A stretch of DNA of 64,000 nt from Nitrospira sp. Lineage in GTDB: Bacteria; Nitrospirota; Nitrospiria; Nitrospirales; Nitrospiraceae. Below the pieces are notes generated by a model. The model did no database searches. It saw nothing but the letters and a program-made list of their open reading frames with translations, and was not told where the DNA came from. Location of the stretch: assembly GCA_037045225.1 (NCBI GenBank), contig JBAOHZ010000009.1:2232001-2296000 (forward strand), in the 5' to 3' direction. The position numbers and the translations under genes were made by a program. Within the stretch, counting starts at the first letter, position 1. The number at the start of each line of letters is the position of its first letter. This document shows positions 23,526 to 32,450 of this stretch, piece after piece.

Positions 23526-26030
23526 ATGATGACTCCCAATACAGTGGCTTTCCGTCCGGCGATTAAAGCGGAGCCTATTCCGGCCCATATCGCGGAAGAA
23601 ATCGAAACGTTTGAAGCGGAGGCCGACCGTGTCCTGGGTGGAGACCTCTCCACCGACATCTTCAAGCCCTTCCGGCTCCAATATGGCATTTACGGCCAGC
23701 GGCAATCTGGCGTCCAGATGGTGCGGATCAAGATTCCGTTCGGCGGGCTGACGGCCAACCAGCTGCGCCAGGTCGCGGAGCTGGCCGATCGGTACGCGAC
23801 CGGCGTGGGGCATGTCACGACACGGCAAGACATTCAACTGCACTTCGTGGAACTCAAGCACGTCCCTGAGATGATGCGTCTGATGGCCTCCGTGGGGCTG
23901 ACCACGCGCGAAGCCTGCGCAAATACGGTGCGAAACGTCACGGCCTGTCATTTAGCGGGCGTGTGCCAGGGAGAGGTCTTCGATGTGACGCCGTACGCGA
24001 AGACGGTGGCCTATCACCTCTTGCGCAATCCGCTGAATCAGAGTCTCCCGCGGAAGTTCAAGATCGCGCTATCGGGGTGCCGACAGGATTGCGCACTCAC
24101 GCCCATTCACGACATTGGTTTGCTGGCGGCGAAGCGGGCCGACGGGACCCTCGGATTCCGGATGGTGGCAGGCGGTGGATTAGGATCGACGCCGCGCATG
24201 GCCCAAGTGCTCAGAGAATTTACCTCCATGGACGAATTGCTTCCGACCATCGAGGCCGTGATCAAGGTATTCGACACACTCGGAAACCGTAAGAACCGCA
24301 ATAAGGCGCGTATGAAGTTCGTCATCGAAAAGCTCGGGTTCGACGAATTCAAGCGCCGCTGGGAAGCGGCCTATGCGGCCATGGGATATGCCGTGCCAAC
24401 GCACGAGCCGATCAAGTTGCTGGATTATGCCGATGTGCCGCCGTTGATCATGCCGACGAAGGTCGGCGTCACGTCCAGCGGTCATGGGAACGGCAACGGG
24501 AGCGGCAATGGCGCGGTGTCACTCAATGGCCAAGCCTCCGCGTTCCAGGCCTGGAAGCGCACCAATGTGGTGCCGCAGCGGCAGGCAGGTTTTGTGACGG
24601 CGGCCATCAAGTTGCCGATGGGCGATCTGACGGGCGACCAAATGTGGGTGGTTGCGGATGTGGCCGAACGGTATTCAAACGGCAACATCCGGACGACGAT
24701 CAATCAGAACATGGTCATCCGGTGGATTCCCGAAGGGCGGCTGGAGGAGTTCTACCAGGAGCTTGTGACCCACAGCTTGGGCGATCCCGGCGCGGAACTC
24801 GTCGAAGACATCATCGCCTGCCCGGGGACCGATACCTGCGGATTAGGAATTACCTCGTCCAAGGGCATGGCCAGGGCGTTGGCGGAAGTGTTTCCCGCCG
24901 GCCAGGTTCCAGAAGATCTGAGGGATGTGAGCGTCAAGATCAGCGGCTGCCATAATTCTTGCGCCCAGCATCATATCGCCACCATCGGGTTGCATGGGGT
25001 GGGCAAGCGTCTTGGCGAACATACGGCTCCGCATTATGAGTTGCATCTCGGCGGGCATGTGGACGGCACGCCGAAGATCGGACAACTGGTGGTCAAGTTG
25101 CCGGCGAAGAGTGTTCCGGCGGCAGTGCGGCATCTGGTGGACGTGTACCGTCGGGACCGGAAGGCGGGCGAGAGTCTTCAGTCGTTCATCACGCGTGTCG
25201 GGAAGAATGTGCTCAAAGACGAACTCATTCCCTACACGATCGTGCCGCCCCATGAGCAGGATTCGACCTATTACTACGATTGGGAAGGTGAGGCCGAATT
25301 CGTGCTGGAGGATCTGGGGCCCGGTGAGTGCGCGGGTGGTGCCTTGGAGATGATCGACGACCGGATGTTAGAGGCCGATCAGGAGCTCTATCAGGCGAAG
25401 TTGCTGGTCGAGAAGCATCAATATGCCTTGTCGGTGAATAAGTCGTACCGGGCTGTGTTGGCTGCGGCGAAGGGGCTTTTGGTCACGGAAGGGATCGATC
25501 CGGCGACGGATGCGGAAACGTTCCAGGAGTTCGATCTGCGGTTGGCCAGCAAAGGTATCGTCCCGGCGACGTACAAGAATCTTGGCGCCCAAGTCGGCGA
25601 TCTCGGTTCCAAGGACGCAACTGCCGAGGCGGCGACGGAGAAGATGGCCTTCGCCAAGCGGTTTCTCGCTGTCTGTCGGGCGGCCACGGAACAAATGGGT
25701 AAAGATCTGAAGTTGTCCCAGGTGAAAGAAGAAGCCGTGCCCGCTGCAGCTCCTGTTGCGGCGCCTGCTTCGCCTGCACCTGTGGCCGCGGCTCAGGCAC
25801 CGGTGTACGATCTGCGTGGCGTGGCCTGCCCGATGAATTACGTGAAGACGAAACTGAAAATGGAAATGATGGACAACGGCGAGCAGCTGGAAGTCTGGCT
25901 CGACGCTGGAGAGCCCATTCGCAATGTGCCGATGAGCTTGCGGAACGACGGGCATAAGATCCTGGCAGAGGGACCGCTGGAGCCTGAGGCCAAGCATTTC
26001 AAAATTCTTGTGGAAAAGGTCGAGGGGTAA
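23526..26030 (+). CDS. Siroheme sulfite/nitrite reductase fused to a TusA-like domain
   Basis: Large fused enzyme (834 aa). Two tandem nitrite/sulfite-reductase halves (about residues 40-330 and 360-580) each contain a complete CX5C...CX3C siroheme-[4Fe-4S] site: Cys 141/147/185/189 and Cys 432/438/475/479. Most related enzymes keep only the second set. Then follows a helical region (about 600-720), a low-complexity Ala/Pro linker, and a C-terminal TusA-like domain (from about 757) with the VACPM motif Cys768, a sulfur-carrier fold. Six-electron reduction of sulfite to sulfide is likely given cysH/cysD/cysN beside it; nitrite as an alternative cannot be excluded. GAGG lies 5 nt before the ATG. 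Confidence 0.88.
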   Translation: MMTPNTVAFRPAIKAEPIPAHIAEEIETFEAEADRVLGGDLSTDIFKPFRLQYGIYGQRQSGVQMVRIKIPFGGLTANQLRQVAELADRYATGVGHVTTRQDIQLHFVELKHVPEMMRLMASVGLTTREACANTVRNVTACHLAGVCQGEVFDVTPYAKTVAYHLLRNPLNQSLPRKFKIALSGCRQDCALTPIHDIGLLAAKRADGTLGFRMVAGGGLGSTPRMAQVLREFTSMDELLPTIEAVIKVFDTLGNRKNRNKARMKFVIEKLGFDEFKRRWEAAYAAMGYAVPTHEPIKLLDYADVPPLIMPTKVGVTSSGHGNGNGSGNGAVSLNGQASAFQAWKRTNVVPQRQAGFVTAAIKLPMGDLTGDQMWVVADVAERYSNGNIRTTINQNMVIRWIPEGRLEEFYQELVTHSLGDPGAELVEDIIACPGTDTCGLGITSSKGMARALAEVFPAGQVPEDLRDVSVKISGCHNSCAQHHIATIGLHGVGKRLGEHTAPHYELHLGGHVDGTPKIGQLVVKLPAKSVPAAVRHLVDVYRRDRKAGESLQSFITRVGKNVLKDELIPYTIVPPHEQDSTYYYDWEGEAEFVLEDLGPGECAGGALEMIDDRMLEADQELYQAKLLVEKHQYALSVNKSYRAVLAAAKGLLVTEGIDPATDAETFQEFDLRLASKGIVPATYKNLGAQVGDLGSKDATAEAATEKMAFAKRFLAVCRAATEQMGKDLKLSQVKEEAVPAAAPVAAPASPAPVAAAQAPVYDLRGVACPMNYVKTKLKMEMMDNGEQLEVWLDAGEPIRNVPMSLRNDGHKILAEGPLEPEAKHFKILVEKVEG

Positions 26031-26035
26031 GAAGG

Positions 26036-26758
26036 GTGAACGAAACACAGAAGTCCGCTGAGCGACCCTCCGACGCAGAGCTGAAGGCGCTGAGCGATTC
26101 GTTTGAAGACAAGCAGCCGTGGGATGTGTTGGCGTACGCGCTGAAGACCTACCGGCAGCGTATTGTGTTGGCCTGCAGTTTCGGGGCGGAAGATGTCGCC
26201 CTTGTGGATATGGTGCATCGCATCGATCCGGAGGCGCCGCTCTTTTATCTGGATACGGATTTTCTGTTTCCCGAAACCTTCGACGTGCGTGATCGGATTA
26301 TCGCGCGGTACGGGTTGAAGCCAGCGCAGGTCATCCAGATGAAATCCCTGTTGACGCCGGAACAGCAGGCCTCCCAATATGGCGACAAGTTGTGGGCCAG
26401 CAAGCCGGACCAATGCTGCGAGCTCCGGAAAATCGAACCGCTCACTCGTATTCTCGGCGAATACTCGGCCTGGATTACCGGAATTCGGCGGGATCAGGCT
26501 CCCACCAGGGCGAACGCCGGGTTGATCGAGTGGGACAAAAAATTCAACCTAGTCAAAGTGAATCCTCTGGCCCGATGGAGCAGTGAAAACGTCTGGACGT
26601 ATCTCCAGCTCCATGAGGTGCCCTATAACACGTTACACGACCGCAATTACCCCAGCATCGGCTGTACCCATTGTACGGCGCCTGTCCTTCCGGGAGACGA
26701 TCCGCGTTCCGGTCGGTGGAAGAATTTCGGCAAGACCGAGTGCGGGCTGCACAAGTAA
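26036..26758 (+). CDS. cysH: Adenylylsulfate (APS) reductase, CysH type
   Basis: Reduces activated sulfate to sulfite using thioredoxin. The 240-aa protein has an N-terminal PP-loop-like nucleotide domain (VLACSFGAEDVAL) and Cys 127/128 plus Cys 210/213, the CC...CxxC set that binds a [4Fe-4S] cluster in APS-type reductases, so APS rather than PAPS is the likely substrate. The catalytic ECGLH is at the C-terminus (Cys236). It starts with GTG 5 nt after the reductase, so the two are translated in close succession. Confidence 0.93.
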   Translation: MNETQKSAERPSDAELKALSDSFEDKQPWDVLAYALKTYRQRIVLACSFGAEDVALVDMVHRIDPEAPLFYLDTDFLFPETFDVRDRIIARYGLKPAQVIQMKSLLTPEQQASQYGDKLWASKPDQCCELRKIEPLTRILGEYSAWITGIRRDQAPTRANAGLIEWDKKFNLVKVNPLARWSSENVWTYLQLHEVPYNTLHDRNYPSIGCTHCTAPVLPGDDPRSGRWKNFGKTECGLHK

Positions 26759-26799
26759 CATCATCGTCACCCTGAAATCAGACAAGGTCATTACCATCC

Positions 26800-27867
26800 A
26801 TGCAACATCTGCTTGCCAAAGTCGCTAAAGGTCAAAAAACATCCAAGGATCTCACGTGGGAAGAAGCCAAGCAGGCCATGCGCCTTATGATTGAGGGCAC
26901 CGCGACGCCTGCGCAAGTCGGGGCGTTCCTCACGGCCATGCGGTTTAAGTCCGAATCGGTCACGGAATTAGCCGCGTTCACCGCGGCGGCGCGCCAGTAT
27001 GTGCCGCCGGTGCCGGTGCGATCGGGGCTCGGAGTCGTCGACGTGCCGGTCTATGCAGGCAAACGGGAAACGTTTCACGCCACCATTCCCGCCGCGATTA
27101 TTGCGGCCGCTGCCGGAGCGGTGGTGCTCTTGCACGGAGTGGATGGGCCCCCGGATCGACGGGGCATTTCGTCGGTGCTGAAGCTCTTGGGTATTCCTGT
27201 TGATAGGACCGCCAAGCTCGTTGGGGCCGAATTGGAAACAAAGGGGCTCGCGTATCTGGATCTGGCGCTGTACCACCCGCCGGTGAGCCGGTTCCTGGAA
27301 ATGAGACAGGAATTGGGCGTGCGCAATTTCTTTCATCCCGTGGCACGCCTGCTCAACCCGGCCCGCGCCACCTCACAGGTAATCGGTTTGTCGCATCCGC
27401 CCTACTTCGAAAAGATGATCGAGGCGTTGCGTATGCTGAGTTGCCCGCGCGCGTTGGTCATTCGCGGCGTCGAAGGGGATCCGGAGCTGTCGATCGGCAA
27501 TTCCACGCGTCTCTTGGAGCTCAAGGATGAGCGCATCACGCCGTTTACCTTCCAGCCGAAGGATGCGGGATTGTCGATGGCGACCTTTCGCGAGATGGCC
27601 GGGTTCCCCGTCGAACAGCGGGAACGGGAAGCTGATCTGATCAAGCGGCTCATTGCCAACGAGATTCAGGGTGGGCAACGGGATTGGGTCCTCCTCAATG
27701 CGGCCATGTTGCTCTATGCAGCCGGCAAAGGGACGTCGATTATTGGAAATCTTACTGCAGCCAGAAGCGCGTTGGAGTCAGGTCAGGCCAAAGCCAAGCT
27801 GGCTGAATTGGTGGCGGTCTCCGGATCAAATGCGGGAACCGCGCAGAAGGTCGGCCTGTCAGCGTAA
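26800..27867 (+). CDS. TrpD2-like phosphoribosyltransferase-fold protein
   Basis: Anthranilate phosphoribosyltransferase-like fold (355 aa), but the TrpD phosphate-binding GTGGD loop is replaced by PVYAGKRETFHATIP, and other catalytic residues differ. It matches the TrpD2/YbiB group, which does not make tryptophan and binds nucleic acid in Escherichia coli. N-terminal helical domain (residues 1-75, LTWEEAKQAMRLMIEGTATPAQ), then a nucleotide-like alpha/beta domain. Conserved placement between cysH and cysD, 41 nt after one and 17 nt before the other, says it belongs to the sulfate-assimilation operon; its task there is unknown. No trp genes are near. Confidence 0.85.
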   Translation: MQHLLAKVAKGQKTSKDLTWEEAKQAMRLMIEGTATPAQVGAFLTAMRFKSESVTELAAFTAAARQYVPPVPVRSGLGVVDVPVYAGKRETFHATIPAAIIAAAAGAVVLLHGVDGPPDRRGISSVLKLLGIPVDRTAKLVGAELETKGLAYLDLALYHPPVSRFLEMRQELGVRNFFHPVARLLNPARATSQVIGLSHPPYFEKMIEALRMLSCPRALVIRGVEGDPELSIGNSTRLLELKDERITPFTFQPKDAGLSMATFREMAGFPVEQREREADLIKRLIANEIQGGQRDWVLLNAAMLLYAAGKGTSIIGNLTAARSALESGQAKAKLAELVAVSGSNAGTAQKVGLSA

Positions 27868-27884
27868 ACGGAAAACGGTGAACC

Positions 27885-28682
27885 ATGAAACATCTGCGTC
27901 AACTCGAAGATCAAAGTGTCTATATTCTTCGCGAAGCCTATAAGCATTTCAATCACCTCGCGATGCTCTGGTCAATGGGCAAGGACTCGACGGTGCTCTT
28001 GTGGCTGGCCCGTAAGGCCTTTTTCGGGCATGTGCCGTTTCCCTTGCTCCATGTGGATACGAGTTACAAGATCCCGGCCATGATCGAATATCGCGATCGG
28101 ATTGCCCGCGAGTGGCGCCTCAATCTGGTGGTGGGGCAGAACAAAGAGGCCCTGGCCGCCGGAATGAATCATACACTCGGGCGGGATGTCTGCTGTACCG
28201 CCTTAAAGACGACGGCCATGAAGAATCTGGTCGAAGAAAAGGGGTACACCGGCATTATTCTCGGCGTGCGGGCGGATGAAGACAGCACCAGGGCGAAGGA
28301 ACGATATTTTTCGCCGCGCGACAAACATGGGGATTGGGATTTCCGCGACCAGCCGCCGGAACTATGGGATCAGTTCAAGACCACGTTCCCGCCGGGCACG
28401 CATATCCGGATTCATCCGCTCCTCGATTGGACCGAGATCAACATTTGGGAATACATCAAGCACGAGAATATCCCCTTCATGGATCTCTACCTAGACAGGG
28501 GGGATGGCACACGCTATCGCAGTCTGGGTTGCGCGCCTTGTACCACGCCCATCAAGTCCACGGCAAAAACGGTGGACGAGATTATTACGGAGCTCCGTGG
28601 GAGTCATGTGGCGGAACGGGCCGGTCGGGCACAGGACGCGGGGCGAGGCATGGAGATGCTCCGCAAGAAGGGGTACATGTGA
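27885..28682 (+). CDS. cysD: Sulfate adenylyltransferase subunit 2
   Basis: Smaller subunit of ATP sulfurylase, forming APS from sulfate and ATP together with CysN. PP-loop SMGKDSTVLLWLARK near residue 28, LRADEDSTRAKERYFSPR-like segment, and the C-terminal SLGCAPCTTPI and GRAQDAGRGMEMLRKKGYM ends are family features. At 265 aa it is slightly shorter than the ~300 aa Escherichia coli form. Lies 79 nt before cysN. Confidence 0.95.
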   Translation: MKHLRQLEDQSVYILREAYKHFNHLAMLWSMGKDSTVLLWLARKAFFGHVPFPLLHVDTSYKIPAMIEYRDRIAREWRLNLVVGQNKEALAAGMNHTLGRDVCCTALKTTAMKNLVEEKGYTGIILGVRADEDSTRAKERYFSPRDKHGDWDFRDQPPELWDQFKTTFPPGTHIRIHPLLDWTEINIWEYIKHENIPFMDLYLDRGDGTRYRSLGCAPCTTPIKSTAKTVDEIITELRGSHVAERAGRAQDAGRGMEMLRKKGYM

Positions 28683-28761
28683 GGCGGCTTACGCCGGCTG
28701 GATAACCGGCAGGCGACCGATTACGACCACGAACCACGGTTCCATTGAACGAGTGAATCAT

Positions 28762-30609
28762 ATGACACAGCACGACCAAAGTAAGCCGCAAGAGAGCCTC
28801 AACATCGTCATCGTGGGCCATGTGGATCACGGGAAGTCCACGTTGGTGGGACGACTCTACGCCGACACCGGGTCTTTGCCCGAAGGCAAGCTGGAAAAGG
28901 TGCAGGCGATCTGCCGCCAGCAGGGCAAGGAATTTGAGTATGCGTTCCTGTTCGATGCGTTTCTGGAAGAACAGGAGCAGGGCATCACGATCGATACGGC
29001 GCGCACGTTTTTTATCTGGAACGGGCGGCAGTACATCATTATCGACGCGCCGGGGCACAAAGAGTTTTTGAAGAACATGATCTCCGGTGCCGCCCGGGCG
29101 GAGGCTGCGCTATTGCTCATCGATGCCTTGGAAGGTGTGCGCGAGCAATCCAAGAAACATGGCTACCTCCTGTCGCTACTCGGCGTGACGCAGTTTTCGG
29201 TGGTCGTCAATAAGATGGATTTGGTCGGGTATCGGCAGGATGTGTTCGACGGGATCGAAAAGGAATACCGGGAATTCCTGGGTCAGTTCCGGGCGGTTCC
29301 CCAGCAGATGATTCCGGTCAGCGCGAAGATGGGTGACAACATCGCGACGCGCAGCACCCATATGAATTGGTATCAGGGGCCTACGGTGCTGGAGTCGCTG
29401 GCTCTCTTCAAGAAGGAGCAGGTTCGCTCTGAACAGCCGCTCCGATTTCCACTACAGGACGTCTATAAATTCGATGCGCGGCGGATTTTGGCCGGGCGCA
29501 TTACGGCCGGCCGTCTCAAGGTCGGCGATCAGCTGGTGTTTTCGCCGTCCAATAAGACGGCCGTCGTGCAATCGATCGAAGGGTTCAACGTCGATCCGCC
29601 CCGGAGTGAGGCGCAGGCCGGTCAATCGGTCGGGGTCACATTGGACGAGCAGATTTTCGTGGAGCGTGGCGAAATCGCCTCGCATCGGGACTCGATTCCG
29701 CTGGTATCGACTGCCATTCGTGTGAATTTGTTTTGGATGGGGAGACGACCGCTGGAGAAGGGGCGGAAGTACGTCCTGCGCCTCGCCACGCGCGAGGTGG
29801 CCTGCGAGGTGGCCGCGATTCATCGGATTATCGACACCGCCGATCTGGCACAGCTTCAGGAGAGTCAGTCGGTGGCCAAGAACCAGGTTGCCGAGCTGAC
29901 CCTGCGTGTGAAATCGCCGCTCGCGTTTGACTTGTCGTCGTCATTCGAAGCCACAGGTCGATTCGTGCTGGTCGATGAGTACGATATCGCTGGGGGCGGG
30001 ATCATCACCGAGTTGGTGCATGACGAGCAGGAAGGGCTGCGCGAAGAGGCGAGGCAGCGTGAATATGCATGGCTCACGGGCGATGTCCGGGCCGAGGATC
30101 GCGCCGCGCAATACGGGCATCGGGCCGCCATCGTGTTATTCACCGGTTCAGCCCAAACAGGCAAGACATTTCTTGCACGACGGGTGGAGGCGCTGCTGGT
30201 TGCTGACAGTCGGCATGCCTATCTGCTCGAAGGCGAAAATCTGTTGCAGGGATTGGACGCAGATCTGTCGGCGGCTGATCCGTCTTTTGCAGCCGAGCGA
30301 GTGCGGCGGTACGGAGAGGTCGCTAGGTTGTTGATCGATACGGGGTTGATTGTCGTCTCGACGAGCAAAACCTTCGGAATCAATTATCAGCGAATGGGCG
30401 AGATGATCCGAACGTTGGTGCAGCCGGCTCCGGTGATTTCCGTGCACATGAGCAGGGCGGGGGAGGAGGCACCGCCGAATACCGATTTACACTTCGCGGG
30501 GCCGCAGGATTTCGACGCCGCTGCCCGTCAGATCTTGGAGGAGTTGAAGCGCCGGGGCGTGCTCATACAGCCGTCCGGCACGAAGTCCACCATCCAGTAT
30601 TCAATTTAG
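28762..30609 (+). CDS. cysN: Sulfate adenylyltransferase subunit 1 (CysN) fused to an altered CysC-like domain
   Basis: GTPase subunit of ATP sulfurylase (615 aa from ATG 28762). The first ~430 residues have GTPase motifs GHVDHGKST, DAPGHKEF, NKMD and the beta-barrel domains of EF-Tu-like CysN. The last ~165 residues resemble APS kinase: P-loop GSAQTGKT near residue 462, YLLEGENLLQGLDADLS and RVRRYGEVARLLIDTGLIVV. The usual LDGDN is changed to LEGEN and the canonical GLSGSGKST loop is altered, so kinase activity is doubtful. This is reasonable because CysH looks APS-specific and needs no PAPS. GTG 28753 is an alternative start. Confidence 0.92.
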   Translation: MTQHDQSKPQESLNIVIVGHVDHGKSTLVGRLYADTGSLPEGKLEKVQAICRQQGKEFEYAFLFDAFLEEQEQGITIDTARTFFIWNGRQYIIIDAPGHKEFLKNMISGAARAEAALLLIDALEGVREQSKKHGYLLSLLGVTQFSVVVNKMDLVGYRQDVFDGIEKEYREFLGQFRAVPQQMIPVSAKMGDNIATRSTHMNWYQGPTVLESLALFKKEQVRSEQPLRFPLQDVYKFDARRILAGRITAGRLKVGDQLVFSPSNKTAVVQSIEGFNVDPPRSEAQAGQSVGVTLDEQIFVERGEIASHRDSIPLVSTAIRVNLFWMGRRPLEKGRKYVLRLATREVACEVAAIHRIIDTADLAQLQESQSVAKNQVAELTLRVKSPLAFDLSSSFEATGRFVLVDEYDIAGGGIITELVHDEQEGLREEARQREYAWLTGDVRAEDRAAQYGHRAAIVLFTGSAQTGKTFLARRVEALLVADSRHAYLLEGENLLQGLDADLSAADPSFAAERVRRYGEVARLLIDTGLIVVSTSKTFGINYQRMGEMIRTLVQPAPVISVHMSRAGEEAPPNTDLHFAGPQDFDAAARQILEELKRRGVLIQPSGTKSTIQYSI

Positions 30610-30685
30610 TCGTGGGTCGGAGGCTGTTTGACTCCATTGAAACCCCTGTGGTAGCGTCCTTCATCAACAATTCCGAGGGTTTTTC

Positions 30686-31612
30686 ATGACCATGGCTGCC
30701 GGCAAGGATCTCAAGGCGATCCTCACAAAGCTTCAATATTCCGACGACGCGAAAGTCGTGCAGCAGATCACCGCGCAGATGAAGCAGGTGCAGGCTCGAA
30801 TGGCCGGCGTCAAGCAGAAGCTGGTCGTGATGAGCGGCAAGGGTGGCGTCGGCAAAAGCATGACGACCGTGAACCTGGCGTTGGCCTTTGCGCGACAGGG
30901 TGCGAAGGTTGGATTGCTGGATGTCGATTTGAACGGTCCCTGCGTTCCGCGGATGATGGGTCTGCACGGACAGTCGTTACGCATGACTCCCGAGGGCGCA
31001 CAGCCTCCTGTCGGTCCTCTGGGCATCAAGGTCGCCTCGATGGATTTTTTCCTCGATGATGCGTCGCCGGTGCGGTGGAAGGGCCCGATGGATCTGAGCC
31101 CTGTCTGGCTTGGCCTCATGGAAATGAACGTGATCCGCGAGTTCCTGGCCGATGTGGTCTGGGGAGAGTTGGATTATCTCCTCGCCGATCTCCCGCCGGG
31201 CGCCGCTGCTGATAAACCGCCGGTCATCGCGGGATTTATTCCCGATCTGGCCGGTGCGATCGTCGTCACGACACCGTCTGAAGTCGCTTCCGACGTGGTC
31301 CAGAAGTCCGTCACCTATGCCCGAGATATGGGCATCCGGGTATTGGGCATCGTCGAGAACATGAGTGAGTATCGATGTCCTGCCTGCGGCGCAGAGAATG
31401 AGTTGTTCGAGGGGAATACCGAGGCCATGTGTGAGGTGTTGGACCTGCCTCTGCTCGGCCGTATCCCGTTCGATCGTAAGTTTGCCAAAACGTTCGATAA
31501 GGGGCAGCCGCTCCTTGATCCTGAGTATCCGACGATCCAGAAGTATCAGGACATCGTGGGGCGGATTCAAACGTTACTGGATTACAAGAAAGTCCTGGCG
31601 GAAAAGCTGTAA
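30686..31612 (+). CDS. Mrp/ApbC-type Fe-S cluster carrier ATPase
   Basis: P-loop ATPase of the Mrp/NBP35 family (308 aa), a scaffold or carrier that delivers [4Fe-4S] clusters to apoproteins. Deviant Walker A SGKGGVGKS near residue 50, LLDVDLNGPCVP, then a CxxC cluster-binding pair in EYRCPACGAENELF near residue 233. It lies downstream of two Fe-S enzymes (reductase and CysH), which suggests a dedicated role in maturing them. GAGGG precedes the ATG by about 6 nt. Confidence 0.9.
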   Translation: MTMAAGKDLKAILTKLQYSDDAKVVQQITAQMKQVQARMAGVKQKLVVMSGKGGVGKSMTTVNLALAFARQGAKVGLLDVDLNGPCVPRMMGLHGQSLRMTPEGAQPPVGPLGIKVASMDFFLDDASPVRWKGPMDLSPVWLGLMEMNVIREFLADVVWGELDYLLADLPPGAAADKPPVIAGFIPDLAGAIVVTTPSEVASDVVQKSVTYARDMGIRVLGIVENMSEYRCPACGAENELFEGNTEAMCEVLDLPLLGRIPFDRKFAKTFDKGQPLLDPEYPTIQKYQDIVGRIQTLLDYKKVLAEKL

Positions 31613-31638
31613 GCGCACCGACCCGGAAGGGGGATTCT

Positions 31639-32394
31639 ATGAAGTTCGTTTGCCTGAACTGCGAGACCTACATGACGTTTCAGAAGGTCGAAAAACCCGG
31701 TGAGGGCTCACTCGGTGTCTTCTTCGGCTGTCCTTCCTGCGACGCCAAATTTTCCATGGTGACGAATCCAGGCGAGACCCAGATGGTGGCTTCACTGGGT
31801 GTGAAACTGGGAGGCCGTACGGAGACGGCGGAACCATTCGAAATGACCCGTGGGACTCTTAAAGAGGAAGCGCAGGCCGGCGCAGGGCAGATGGCCGCCT
31901 ATCTCAATGAAAAGATTCAGGGCGGGCAGCCGGTGGCGGCTGCTGCGAAGCCCAGCGCGCCGGATGCCGGTGGAGAGAAGACGTCCGGCGGGTGTCCCTT
32001 CTCCGCGATGGTCGCAGAAATGGGCCTGACCTCAGGCGGCAAGCCGCAGAACGGAAACGGCACGAGCGAATTCACCTGGACTGCAGATGCCAAGGAGAAG
32101 TTGGAGCGCCTGCCGTCGTTTGTAAAGCCGATGGTGCAGAGCAGCGTGGAAGCCTATGCGCGCAAGCATGGATATAAGAGCATTACGCTGCAGGTCATGG
32201 ATGACTCCAAGAACGATTCACCGAACGGCATCGCCTGGACCAAAGATGCCGAGCAGCGGATGGATAATATTCCTGACTTCATTCGTCCAATGGCCCGTCG
32301 TGAAATTGAGCGCATTGCCAAGGAACGCGGATTGGTCGAGATCACGGCGCAAGTGATGGATGAAGCCAAAGAGAAGTTCATGAAGTTCATGTAG
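31639..32394 (+). CDS. Zinc-ribbon protein with two PCP_red-like domains
   Basis: Uncharacterised 251-aa protein. The N-terminus is a zinc-ribbon-like set (Cys 5/8 and 31/34 in VCLNCE and GCPSCD). A low-complexity linker follows, with one extra Cys near 119. Two copies of a helical motif occur at about 145-188 and 198-245 (WTADAKEKLERLPSFVKPM; WTKDAEQRMDNIPDFIRPM), each ending in an ITLQVMDD/ITAQVMDE element. This is the PCP_red-type domain known from the C-terminus of the protochlorophyllide reductase subunit BchB. It is the last gene of the sulfur operon, 26 nt after the Mrp ATPase, followed by a strong terminator. Function unknown. Confidence 0.83.
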   Translation: MKFVCLNCETYMTFQKVEKPGEGSLGVFFGCPSCDAKFSMVTNPGETQMVASLGVKLGGRTETAEPFEMTRGTLKEEAQAGAGQMAAYLNEKIQGGQPVAAAAKPSAPDAGGEKTSGGCPFSAMVAEMGLTSGGKPQNGNGTSEFTWTADAKEKLERLPSFVKPMVQSSVEAYARKHGYKSITLQVMDDSKNDSPNGIAWTKDAEQRMDNIPDFIRPMARREIERIAKERGLVEITAQVMDEAKEKFMKFM

Positions 32395-32424
32395 CCGACA
32401 TATGCATGTGTGAGACGAGTGCGC

Positions 32425-32450
32425 GGCCCATCCGGCAATCCGGATGGGCC
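32425..32450 (+). terminator. Intrinsic terminator ending the sulfur operon
   Basis: Perfect 11-bp stem GGCCCATCCGG / CCGGATGGGCC with a CAAT loop, followed by TTTC. It lies 30 nt after the stop of the zinc-ribbon/PCP_red gene. It falls inside the first part of an open frame for the next gene, showing that gene really begins further downstream. Confidence 0.85.

Noticed and set aside
26800..27867. Genuine anthranilate phosphoribosyltransferase (trpD)
   Set aside because: The GTGGD loop is absent and no tryptophan genes are nearby.
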